15,193 nt of DNA from positions 1 to 15,193 of the forward strand of contig CBFGWV010000099.1 of the NCBI GenBank assembly GCA_965652545.1. The letters run 5' to 3'. The position numbers were made by a program, and so were the translations under genes. The DNA comes from CBFGWV01 sp965652545. Lineage in GTDB: Bacteria > Pseudomonadota > Gammaproteobacteria > Competibacterales > Competibacteraceae. Shown piece by piece: positions 5,271-12,281 of this stretch; the first letter of the stretch is position 1; every line of letters starts with the position of its first letter. The notes beneath the pieces were generated by a model, which saw only the letters and a list, made by a program, of their open reading frames with translations, did not search any database and was not told where the DNA came from.

Positions 5271-8232
5271 CCGGTTGCAGCGGCCGTAGCGGCCTGAACT
5301 TGCCCGCGCCGATCTTGGCGCTGCTGCGCCAGAGGTAATCGCCGGTCAGGTTGATGTGCTCCCAGCCAAGCGGCGACAGGTACTGCAACAGGGCGTCATC
5401 GACAGTCTGGCTGTGACCACGCAAGGCGTTTGCGGCCCGTTCCAGATAGACCGTGTTCCACAGCACAATGGCCGCCGTCACGAGATTGAGGCCGCTCGCC
5501 CGGTAGCGCTGCTGCTCGAAACCGCGGTCGCGGATTTCACCCAGGCGGTTGAAGAACACGGCGCGGGCCAGCGCGTTGCGCGCCTCGCCTTTGTTCAGCC
5601 CGGCATGCACGCGGCGGCGCAGTTCGACGCTTTGCAGCCAGTCCAGGATGAATAGCGTGCGCTCGATGCGGCCCAGCTCGCGCAGCGCCACGGCCAGGCC
5701 GTTCTGGCGCGGGTAGCTGCCGAGCTTCCTGAGCATCAGCGAAGCCGTCACCGTGCCCTGCTTGATCGAGGTGGCCAGCCGCAGGATTTCATCCCAATGG
5801 GCGCAGACGTGCTTGATGTTGAGCGTGCCGCCGATCATGGGCTTCAGCGCGTCATAGGCGGTGTCGCCCTTCGGGATGTATAGCTTGGTGTCCCCCAGAT
5901 CGCGGATGCGCGGTGCGAAGCGGAAGCCCAAGAGGTGCATCAGCGCGAAGACGTGATCGGTAAAGCCTGCCGTGTCGGTGTAGTGCTCCTCGATCCGCAG
6001 GTCGGATTCGTGGTACAGCAGGCCGTCGAGCACGTAGGTCGAATCGCGCACGCCGACGTTCACGACCTTGGTGTGGAACGGCGCGTACTGGTCGGAAATG
6101 TGGGTATAGAACGTCCGCCCTGGGCTGCTGCCGTATTTCGGGTTGATGTGGCCGGTGCTCTCGGCCTTGCTGCCGGTTCGGAAATTCTGGCCGTCCGACG
6201 ATGACGTGGTGCCGTCGCCCCAATGCCCGGCGAAAGGATGCTGGAACTGGGCGTTGACCAGTTCGGCCAGCGCCGCCCCGTAGGTTTCGTCGCGGGTATG
6301 CCAGGCTTGCAGCCAGGCGAGCTTGGCGTAGGTCGTGCCATGGCACGACTCGGCCATCTTGGTCAGGCCAAGGTTGATCGCGTCGGCCAGGATCGTGGTC
6401 AGCAACAGGTTCTTGTCCTTGGCCAGGTCGCCCGATTTCAGGTGCGTAAAGTGCCGGGTGAAGCCGGTCCACTCATCGACTTCGAGCAGCAGTTCGGTGA
6501 TCTTGACGTGCGGCAGAATCATCGCCGTCTGATCGATCAATGCCTGCGCAGTGTCCGGCACCGCAGCATCCAGCGGCGTGATCTTCAAGCCCGACTCTGT
6601 GATGATGGCGTCCGGCAGATCGTTGGCCAGCGCCATGCGGTTGACGGTGGCGAGCTGCGTTTCCAGCAGCGTCAGCCGGTCGTGCAGGTACTGGTCGCAG
6701 TCGGTGGCCACGGCCAGCGGCAATTCGCTGGCCTGCTTGAGGCTGGCGAATTTCGCGGGCGGCACCAGGTAGTCCTCGAAGTCCTTGAACTGGCGCGACC
6801 CCTGCACCCAGATGTCGCCCGAGCGCAGCGCATTCTTCATCTCCGACAGCGCGCACAGTTCGTAGTAACGCCGGTCGATACCGGTGTCGGTCATCACCAG
6901 CTTCTGCCAGCGCGGCTTGATGAAGTCGGTCGGCGCATCCGCAGGCACCTTGCGGGCGTTGTCGGTGTTCATGCCGCGCAGCACTTCGATGGCGTCGAGC
7001 ACGGCCTTGGCGGCGGGCGCGGCCCGCAGCTTGAGCACGGCGAGGAATTCCGGTGCATAGCGGCGCAAGGTGGCGTAGCTCTCGCCGATGCGGTGCAGAA
7101 AATCGAAGTCCTCAGGCTGCGCGAGCTTCTGCGCCTCCGTGACACTCTCGGCGAAGGCGTCCCAGGACATGACGGCCTCGATGGCGGCGAACGGGTCGCG
7201 GCCCGACTGCTTGGCGTCGATCAGCGCCTGGCCGATGCGCCCGAACAGCCGCACCTTGGCGTTGATCGCCTTGCCGGATGCCTGGAACTGCTGCTGATGC
7301 TTGTTCTTGGCGGCGTTGAACAGCTTGCCCAGGATGCGGTCGTGCAGGTCGATGATTTCGTCGGTAACGGTGGCCATGCCCTCGATGGCGAGCGCGACCA
7401 GGGTTGCATAGCGCCGTTGCGGCTCGAACTTGGCCAGGTCGGCGGGCGTCATCTGGCCACCCTCGCGGGCGATCTTGAGCAGGCGGTTCTGATGAACCAG
7501 CCGCTCGATGCCGGAAGGCAGGTCGAGTGTCTGCCACGCCTTTAGGCGTTCGATGTGTTCGAGCATGTGGCGCGAATTGGGCTTGGCCGGTGACTGGCGC
7601 AGCCAGGCAAGCCGAGTCGTCTTGCCGTTGTCGCGGCGTTTGAGCAGATCGTCGAGGCGGCGGCGATGCGCGTCCGACAGCGGTTCGGCCAAGGAATCGT
7701 AGATGCGCCGGTTGGCACGCGTGATGGCCTCGGCGCTCGCCCGCTCGACCGCGTTGAGGGCGGGCAGAATGATCGACTGCCGCCGCAGGTGCTCGATCAA
7801 GGCGCTGGCCAGCACGATACCCTTGTCGGTCTGCATGGCCAGCTCGGTCAGCAACTGGACGGCCTGCCGGTAGTGACTCATCGTGAACGGCTGGAAGCCG
7901 AACACCGTTTGCAGCTCGACCAGGTGCTCGCGCCGGGTCTGTTCCCGCTGGCCGTACTCGCCCCAGTTTTCGACGCCAACCTTGAGCTGGTCGGCGACCA
8001 GTCTCAGCAAGGGCGCAAACGGTGGTTGATCGACGCCAAGGATGACGCCTGGAAAGCGCAGGTAGCAGAGCTGCACGGCGAAGCCCAGGCGGTTGGCCGG
8101 GCCGCGCCGCTGACGGATGATGGACAGGTCGGTTTCGCTGAACGTGTAGTGACGGATCAACTCATCCTTGGTGTCCGGCAACGCCAGCAAGCTTTCGCGC
8201 TCGGCGGCGGAGAGGATCGAACGGCGGGGCAT
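5266..8232 (-). CDS. tnpA: Tn3-family transposase TnpA
   Basis: The product has 988 residues from the ATG at 8232, the normal length for Tn21-subgroup transposases. It starts MPRRSILSAAERESLLALPD with AAGGA eight bases upstream. The frame remains open 21 codons further (to 8295), but that extension has no family counterpart. Family landmarks are clear: LTWLRQ-like and KPNSRHMLEHIERLK near 218-232, GQMTPADLAKFEPQRRYATL, and the RNase H-like core. That core has the expected acidic triad: D680 (GDGTTSSSDGQ), D753 (EEHYTDTAGFTD) and E883 (NKGEARNALARAVFF). The C-terminus (SPLGWEHINLTGDYLW) is intact. It performs replicative transposition by binding the 38-bp terminal repeats and cointegrate formation. 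No frameshift is seen, so the element may be active. It clearly belongs with Tn21/Tn501 but differs at many positions from the Tn21 protein as I remember it. Confidence 0.96.
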   Translation of the reverse strand: MPRRSILSAAERESLLALPDTKDELIRHYTFSETDLSIIRQRRGPANRLGFAVQLCYLRFPGVILGVDQPPFAPLLRLVADQLKVGVENWGEYGQREQTRREHLVELQTVFGFQPFTMSHYRQAVQLLTELAMQTDKGIVLASALIEHLRRQSIILPALNAVERASAEAITRANRRIYDSLAEPLSDAHRRRLDDLLKRRDNGKTTRLAWLRQSPAKPNSRHMLEHIERLKAWQTLDLPSGIERLVHQNRLLKIAREGGQMTPADLAKFEPQRRYATLVALAIEGMATVTDEIIDLHDRILGKLFNAAKNKHQQQFQASGKAINAKVRLFGRIGQALIDAKQSGRDPFAAIEAVMSWDAFAESVTEAQKLAQPEDFDFLHRIGESYATLRRYAPEFLAVLKLRAAPAAKAVLDAIEVLRGMNTDNARKVPADAPTDFIKPRWQKLVMTDTGIDRRYYELCALSEMKNALRSGDIWVQGSRQFKDFEDYLVPPAKFASLKQASELPLAVATDCDQYLHDRLTLLETQLATVNRMALANDLPDAIITESGLKITPLDAAVPDTAQALIDQTAMILPHVKITELLLEVDEWTGFTRHFTHLKSGDLAKDKNLLLTTILADAINLGLTKMAESCHGTTYAKLAWLQAWHTRDETYGAALAELVNAQFQHPFAGHWGDGTTSSSDGQNFRTGSKAESTGHINPKYGSSPGRTFYTHISDQYAPFHTKVVNVGVRDSTYVLDGLLYHESDLRIEEHYTDTAGFTDHVFALMHLLGFRFAPRIRDLGDTKLYIPKGDTAYDALKPMIGGTLNIKHVCAHWDEILRLATSIKQGTVTASLMLRKLGSYPRQNGLAVALRELGRIERTLFILDWLQSVELRRRVHAGLNKGEARNALARAVFFNRLGEIRDRGFEQQRYRASGLNLVTAAIVLWNTVYLERAANALRGHSQTVDDALLQYLSPLGWEHINLTGDYLWRSSAKIGAGKFRPLRPLQPA

Positions 8233-8294
8233 GCGGTTTCCTTCTTCTTGAAAACGTAGGTTTTTGAAGCGCTTGCTGTGCCAAACCAAGGGCA

Positions 8295-8384
8295 CGAGAA
8301 ATCAAGGTGTTTTGGTTCTCGAAAATAGTTCTTGAAATGGTATTCTCAGTTCTTTACCATTTCAACGAGTTTCGATAGCGAAAG
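8295..8384. other. Candidate res (resolution) site
   Basis: The 158-bp gap between the divergent tnpA and mntA starts contains spaced dyads, as expected for a three-subsite res. CGAGAA (8295-8300) pairs with TTCTCG (8316-8321) over 27 bp, a possible crossover site I. TTGAAATGGTA (8332-8342) pairs with TACCATTTCAA (8355-8365) over 34 bp, the usual size of site II. TTTCG-ATAG-CGAAA (8370-8383) lies in the position of site III next to the mntA ribosome site. The order, with site I near tnpA and the others near the resolvase operon, agrees with Tn3 organisation. Dyads are observed directly; subsite names are inferred. Confidence 0.6.
8332..8365. promoter_or_regulatory. Symmetric divergent promoter for tnpA and mntA-hepT-tnpR
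   Basis: Rightward, TTGAAA (8332-8337) and TACCAT (8355-8360) are 17 bp apart and give a plausible -35/-10 pair 30 bp before the mntA start. The sequence is an inverted repeat, so the minus strand carries the same pair (TTGAAA 8365-8360, TACCAT 8342-8337) pointing to tnpA. Anything binding this palindrome, most likely the resolvase, would repress both directions at once, as Tn3 resolvase does. The -10 boxes are not consensus. Confidence 0.5.
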
Positions 8385-8390
8385 GTGCCC

Positions 8391-8681
8391 ATGCGACCCT
8401 CAATCGTGCTTGACCTCAAGCGAAGCGCCGTCCGCGATGCGGTGAGCCGCTTTCGCACAGCGAACCCGCGCATCTTCGGTTCGGTATTGCACGGCACCGA
8501 TCAGGATGGCAGCGACCTTGATTTGCTGGTCGATGCACTGCCCGGTGCGACGCTGTTCGATCTGGGCGGTCTGCAAGACGAGCTCGAATCACTACTCGGT
8601 GTCCAAGTTGATCTGCTGACGCCGAGCGACTTGCCGCCCAGATTCCGGGCCAAGGTGCTTACAGAGGCACAGCCGGTATGA
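8391..8681 (+). CDS. mntA: MntA-like minimal nucleotidyltransferase antitoxin (type VII TA)
   Basis: From the ATG at 8391 the product has 96 residues. GAAAGG at 8380-8385 is five bases upstream; a GTG at 8385 in the same frame overlaps this ribosome site and is less likely. The nucleotidyltransferase signature is complete: GSVLHGTDQDGSDLDLLVD, with G30-S31, the metal-binding D42 and D44, and a third acidic residue D74 (VQVDLL). In studied MntA-HepT pairs the MNT protein neutralises the HEPN RNase by adding AMP to a tyrosine next to its active site. The stop codon overlaps the hepT start as ATGA, giving a fixed ratio of antitoxin to toxin. The pair sits between tnpA and tnpR and shares the resolvase promoter. 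The role is inferred from domain and context. Confidence 0.88.
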   Translation: MRPSIVLDLKRSAVRDAVSRFRTANPRIFGSVLHGTDQDGSDLDLLVDALPGATLFDLGGLQDELESLLGVQVDLLTPSDLPPRFRAKVLTEAQPV

Positions 8682-9040
8682 ACGAAAACCGCCTTCCCGA
8701 TTACCTCGACCACATGCAACAGGCCGCAATTGATGCATGTAGCTTCATAGAAGGCCTGAGCAAAGCTGACTTCCTGGAAGACAAGCGCAGCCAGCAAGCG
8801 GTCATCATGAGCCTCATCATTATTGGAGAGGCTGCGACGAAGGTGATGGATGGCTACGTGGGATTCACGCAGGCGCACGCGCAAGTGCCGTGGCGCAGCA
8901 TGCGCGGCATGCGCAACCGCATCGCCCACGGCTATTTCGACATCAACCTCGATGTGGTGTGGGATACCGTTCAGACGGCGCTGCCGGAACTGCTCAAGCA
9001 ACTGCCCGCCGTATGCAAGGATGCCGACAAGCCATGCTGA
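8678..9040 (+). CDS. hepT: HepT-like HEPN-domain RNase toxin (DUF86)
   Basis: A 120-residue all-helical protein of the HepT/DUF86 type. The active-site motif RX4HXY is present as R79-NRIA-H84-G-Y86 in the segment MRNRIAHGYFDINLDVVWDTV. Y86 is the position modified by the partner nucleotidyltransferase in characterised systems. The first half includes SQQAVIMSLIIIGEAATKV (38-56), the helix that forms the HEPN dimer interface. It is expected to be a cytoplasmic RNase, toxic when not AMPylated. It begins by 4-bp overlap with mntA, and its last codons overlap the resolvase start by 7 bp, so toxin, antitoxin and resolvase are translated as one unit. No defect is seen. Confidence 0.88.
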   Translation: MNENRLPDYLDHMQQAAIDACSFIEGLSKADFLEDKRSQQAVIMSLIIIGEAATKVMDGYVGFTQAHAQVPWRSMRGMRNRIAHGYFDINLDVVWDTVQTALPELLKQLPAVCKDADKPC

Positions 9041-9591
9041 TTGGCTATGCGCGAGTCTCGACACAGGATCAGAACCTGGAATTGCAGCGTGACGCGTTGG
9101 CCAGGGCCGGATGCCAGAAGGTCTATGAGGACAAGGTGAGTGGCACCCGCGCCGACCGCCCCGGTCTGGCCAAGGCGCAGGAGATGCTTCGCGAAGGCGA
9201 CACGCTGGTTGTATGGAAGCTGGATCGCTTGGGGCGCAGCGTCAAACAACTGGTCGATCTGGTGGGCGAGCTGCACAAACACGGCGTCCAGTTCAAGAGC
9301 CTGACAGACTCGATTGACACCGGCACGCCGTCAGGCCGCTTCTTCTTCCACGTCATGGCCAGCCTCGCGGAAATGGAGCGCGAACTGACCGTCGAGCGGA
9401 CCCGTGCCGGTCTGGAGGTGGCTCGCCAACTCGGGCGCAAAGGCGGCCGCAAACCCAAGATGACCGAAAGCAAGATCGAGTCAGCCAGGAAGTTGTTGGC
9501 CAGCGGTATTCCGCCCAAGGACGTGGCCCGAGATCTCGGCGTATCGATTCCGACCCTTTATCGCTGGGTGCCCGCTTCGACCCACAACTGA
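9034..9591 (+). CDS. tnpR: Tn3-family resolvase TnpR (serine recombinase)
   Basis: The product has 185 residues from the ATG at 9034. The N-terminal catalytic domain starts MLIGYARVSTQDQNLELQRD with nucleophile S9, then DKVSGTRADRPGL, VVWKLDRLGRSVKQL with the conserved arginines, and MASLAEMERELTVERTRAGL (the E-helix). The C-terminal helix-turn-helix for res binding is at about 145-182 (ASGIPPKDVARDLGVSIPTLYRW). It resolves transposition cointegrates at res and probably represses the divergent promoters. The start lies inside hepT, with AAGGA further upstream than usual, so translation likely depends on coupling. In most Tn21-group elements tnpR and tnpA are co-oriented; here they are divergent, with a toxin-antitoxin pair inserted upstream of tnpR. 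Confidence 0.95.
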   Translation: MLIGYARVSTQDQNLELQRDALARAGCQKVYEDKVSGTRADRPGLAKAQEMLREGDTLVVWKLDRLGRSVKQLVDLVGELHKHGVQFKSLTDSIDTGTPSGRFFFHVMASLAEMERELTVERTRAGLEVARQLGRKGGRKPKMTESKIESARKLLASGIPPKDVARDLGVSIPTLYRWVPASTHN

Positions 9592-9622
9592 CTCGTTTCA
9601 ACCCTATTGCAAAGACCTCTGA

Positions 9623-11350
9623 ATGGATCACAACATACCGCTCATCACCACCTTGGCCGCAGGCTTTGGCATTGCCCTGATCTTGGGTTTCCTCGCCGAG
9701 CGGATCAAAGTGCCGGCCTTGGTGGGCTACCTTGTGGCCGGCATCATCATCGGGCCGGGCACACCGGGTTTCGTGGCGGATGTGCATCTGGCCGCGCAAC
9801 TTTCCGAAATCGGCGTCATGCTCCTGATGTTCGGCGTCGGCCTGCATTTCTCGCTCAACGACCTACTGGCGGTCAAACGCATAGCGGTGCCCGGTGCCGT
9901 GGTGCAAATGACCTTGGCCACCGTGTTGGGTATGGCTGTGGCTTGGTGGTGGGAATGGAGTTGGGGTGCGGGCCTGTTGTTCGGGCTGTCGCTGTCGTGT
10001 GCGAGTACCGTGGTGTTGCTCAAGGCGCTGGAAGCCCGTGGCGTGCTCGAAAGCATGAATGGTCGCATCGCAGTCGGCTGGCTGGTCGTTGAAGACCTCG
10101 CCACCGTCCTGGTGCTCGTGCTTTTGCCCCCGCTCGCGGGCGTCCTGGGCGGATCGGCGGTGGCCGTGCCGGGCGCCGATCCGCTTTGGGTGACGATTGG
10201 AAAAACCTTGCTCCAAGTGGCTGCTTTCATCGCCATCATGCTGGCGGCGGGTCGCCGCGTGCTGCCCTGGCTGTTGTGGCAGATTTCGCGCACCGGTTCG
10301 CGTGAGCTGTTCACCCTGTCGGTGATCGCTGCAGCCATCGGCATTGCCTACGGTGCGGCCCAACTGTTCGGCGTTTCGTTCGCCCTTGGCGCGTTCTTCG
10401 CCGGCATGGTGCTGCGTGAATCAGAGTTCAGTCACCGCGCGGCAGAAGAGTCCCTGCCGCTACGCGACGCCTTCTCGGTGCTCTTTTTCGTATCCGTGGG
10501 CATGCTGTTCGAGCCGGCCATCTTGCTGGAGCAGCCGATACACCTCCTGGGTGTGGTGGCCATCATCATCTTCGGCAAGTCCATTGCGGCCCTGGCCATC
10601 GTGCTGGCCTTCCGCTATCCACTGAACACGGCGCTGATAGTTTCGGCCAGCCTGGCGCAGATCGGTGAGTTTTCGTTCATCCTGGCCGGCATGGGCCTGT
10701 CGCTGGGTTTGCTGCCGGCAGAGGGCATGAGCCTTGTATTGGCCGGCGCGCTCATCTCCATTGCGCTGAATCCGGTGCTGTTCGCCGCCATTGAGCCGGT
10801 GCGGCGTTGGATTCTTGAACGCTCGGACCTGGCCCGACGCCTTGAGCAGCGGACCGACCCGTATGCCGAACTGCCGATGACCACCGAGCGCAAGTACCTG
10901 GAGGGGCAAGTCGTGCTGGTCGGTTTTGGCCGGGTTGGCAAGCGGATTGCCAGCGCGCTGGAGGCGCGTGGCATTCCCTACGTGGTGGCGGAACAGAACC
11001 GTGAGCTGGTCGAGAACCTGCGCAAGAAAGGGATGGTGGCCGTATCAGGCAATGCCGCTGATCCGGCGGTGCTGATCCAGGCGCACATTGCCGATGCTGC
11101 CATGTTGGTGGTGGCAACGCCCGATCCGCTCAACGTGCGTCAGATGGCCGACACAGCGCGCACCCTCAATCCCGGCATAGAAATCGTCTTGCGCACGCAC
11201 AGCGAGGACGAATCCCTGATGCTGCGCAAGGAAGGCATCGGCACGGTCTTCTTCGGTGAGGAAGAGTTGGCCAAGGGTATGACCGGGCATGTGCTGGAGC
11301 GTTTTTCTCCTCAAGCCAGCGGCCAGGCCCCAGCATCCGCACACACCTGA
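9623..11350 (+). CDS. ybaL: YbaL/Kef-type cation:proton antiporter with RCK (TrkA-N) domain
   Basis: A 575-residue inner-membrane protein matching E. coli YbaL along its length. Residues about 5-385 form the CPA2 Na+/H+-exchanger domain with about 12 membrane segments. They include LLMFGVGLHFSLNDLLAVK (67-85), the conserved acidic pair E157-D158 (GWLVVEDL), GVSFALGAFFAGMVL and LAQIGEFSFILAG. After a short cytoplasmic linker, residues about 427-545 form an NAD(H)-binding RCK domain (VVLVGFGRVGKRIASAL). It is expected to exchange K+ or another cation for protons under nucleotide or redox control and to serve pH and stress homeostasis. It starts only 31 bp after tnpR, with a weak ribosome site (AAAG), so it may be read from the resolvase operon. 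Its end converges on the stress protein gene 17 bp away. Confidence 0.92.
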   Translation: MDHNIPLITTLAAGFGIALILGFLAERIKVPALVGYLVAGIIIGPGTPGFVADVHLAAQLSEIGVMLLMFGVGLHFSLNDLLAVKRIAVPGAVVQMTLATVLGMAVAWWWEWSWGAGLLFGLSLSCASTVVLLKALEARGVLESMNGRIAVGWLVVEDLATVLVLVLLPPLAGVLGGSAVAVPGADPLWVTIGKTLLQVAAFIAIMLAAGRRVLPWLLWQISRTGSRELFTLSVIAAAIGIAYGAAQLFGVSFALGAFFAGMVLRESEFSHRAAEESLPLRDAFSVLFFVSVGMLFEPAILLEQPIHLLGVVAIIIFGKSIAALAIVLAFRYPLNTALIVSASLAQIGEFSFILAGMGLSLGLLPAEGMSLVLAGALISIALNPVLFAAIEPVRRWILERSDLARRLEQRTDPYAELPMTTERKYLEGQVVLVGFGRVGKRIASALEARGIPYVVAEQNRELVENLRKKGMVAVSGNAADPAVLIQAHIADAAMLVVATPDPLNVRQMADTARTLNPGIEIVLRTHSEDESLMLRKEGIGTVFFGEEELAKGMTGHVLERFSPQASGQAPASAHT

Positions 11351-11354
11351 AACT

Positions 11355-11387
11355 CGCCGACCTACCCTCATATCGTGGTGGTCGGCG
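11355..11387. terminator. Possible bidirectional terminator between ybaL and the usp gene
   Basis: CGCCGACC (11355-11362) and GGTCGGCG (11380-11387) form a perfect 8-bp stem, extendable by ACC/GGT past a one-base bulge. It sits where the two convergent genes end and overlaps the last codons of the universal stress gene. There is no T-run on either side, so intrinsic termination would be weak. Confidence 0.35.
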
Positions 11388-12255
11388 TGCGCACCAGCAG
11401 CGTGTCGCACGGTAGCCAGTCCAGTAGCTTGGCGGCCGTACTGCCCAGCAACAGGCTCATGATGCCACTGCGGCCGTGACTGCCCATCACCACCAGATCG
11501 ATGTCGTGCTCGCGCACGTAACGTGTCAATGTGCTTTCGATGGCGCCGCACTCGACGACGGGACGTACCTTTACGTTCGGGGGAAGGGCCGTCGCCGCCA
11601 TAAAGGCTGCGTACTCGGTTTCCTCGATGCCGACGCAGACACCGGGATGTGACGAGGCGGCGGCCAGCCCTGACATTGCCAGGGCATGGGCGTGGTACAG
11701 GACCAGTTCGCGGCCGGGAAACAGTCGAGCAGCGGTCAGCAGGGCGTGGCGGGATGGCTCGGAAAAATCGCTGGCGACGAGAATCCGCCGGTACGGCCCC
11801 CTCGCCCGACTGCGCACCACCAGCAAGGGCTGGGATAGCGAGCGCGCCAAGTTCTCGACGGTCGAGCCCAGCAAGAGGCGTCCCAGCGTTTCGTTGCAGG
11901 ACATCCCAGTGACGACGAGGCCGGATTGTGTGCTGGCCGCCGCTTCCCGAATGGCGGCCGTGGCGTCCTCACTGCGCACCAGGCGCAGGGTTGCGGGTAC
12001 ATTCGCCGCCGCGAGGTCACGAGCAAGCTGTTGTCGTGCCACATGCAAAAATTGCTCATCGCTCGCTCCACTGATCCAGGCCAGCGCCTGATCGCGGGAT
12101 GCTGCGGGATCAAGTACGTTCAACGCCACCAGTTCGGCCTGCCACTCCCCGGCCAATTGAGCAGCCCGATCCAGCGCTCGGTCGCATCGTGCGCTCAGGT
12201 CGGTGGCCAGCAGGAGGCGGTGCGGCGTGTTGCGGGGTTCGGGAATGGCTGTCAT
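11368..12255 (-). CDS. Tandem-domain universal stress protein (UspA family)
   Basis: The product has 295 residues from the ATG at 12255, with AAGGAG seven bases upstream. The frame is open much further (to 12816), but that part overlaps the ATPase. Two Usp domains follow each other (about 10-148 and 155-290). The second has the full ATP-binding motif G-2x-G-9x-G-S (G258, G261, G271-S272 in GSHGRSGIMSLLLGST). In the first, the second glycine is replaced by C120 (GMSCNETLGRLLLGST), so that domain may bind nucleotide differently or not at all. Such proteins are cytoplasmic stress or energy sensors. The gene begins 26 bp after the ATPase stop and is surely its operon partner, perhaps adjusting cation transport to ATP level; that link is inference. 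Confidence 0.9.
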   Translation of the reverse strand: MTAIPEPRNTPHRLLLATDLSARCDRALDRAAQLAGEWQAELVALNVLDPAASRDQALAWISGASDEQFLHVARQQLARDLAAANVPATLRLVRSEDATAAIREAAASTQSGLVVTGMSCNETLGRLLLGSTVENLARSLSQPLLVVRSRARGPYRRILVASDFSEPSRHALLTAARLFPGRELVLYHAHALAMSGLAAASSHPGVCVGIEETEYAAFMAATALPPNVKVRPVVECGAIESTLTRYVREHDIDLVVMGSHGRSGIMSLLLGSTAAKLLDWLPCDTLLVRTPTTTI

Positions 12256-12281
12256 GTGATTCTCCTTGAATGGTTGCCCTG

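Larger units (their letters stand above)
5233..9591. mobile_element. Tn3-family (Tn21-subgroup) transposon, left end and transposition module; right end not in window
   Basis: The element begins with a Tn21-type 38-bp inverted repeat at 5233. It contains a complete leftward tnpA, a res/promoter region, and a rightward mntA-hepT-tnpR operon. The five bases before it (TGGAA, 5228-5232) should be the left copy of the 5-bp target duplication typical of this family. I searched by eye for the complementary closing repeat (CTTAGCGTGC...) to the right and did not find it before 15193. The true element is therefore either longer, with the antiporter, stress protein and ATPase genes as cargo, or has lost its right end. 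The end given here is only the limit of the certain transposition genes. Confidence 0.9.

Noticed and set aside
6223..7545. A 440-codon rightward open frame opposite tnpA
   Set aside because: It lies wholly antisense to the intact transposase in high-GC DNA, shows no recognisable domain and has compositional repeats typical of shadow frames.
8233..8295. 21-codon N-terminal extension of tnpA
   Set aside because: Family members begin at MPRRSILS. The ATG at 8232 has AAGGA at good spacing, and the extension would overlap the start of res.
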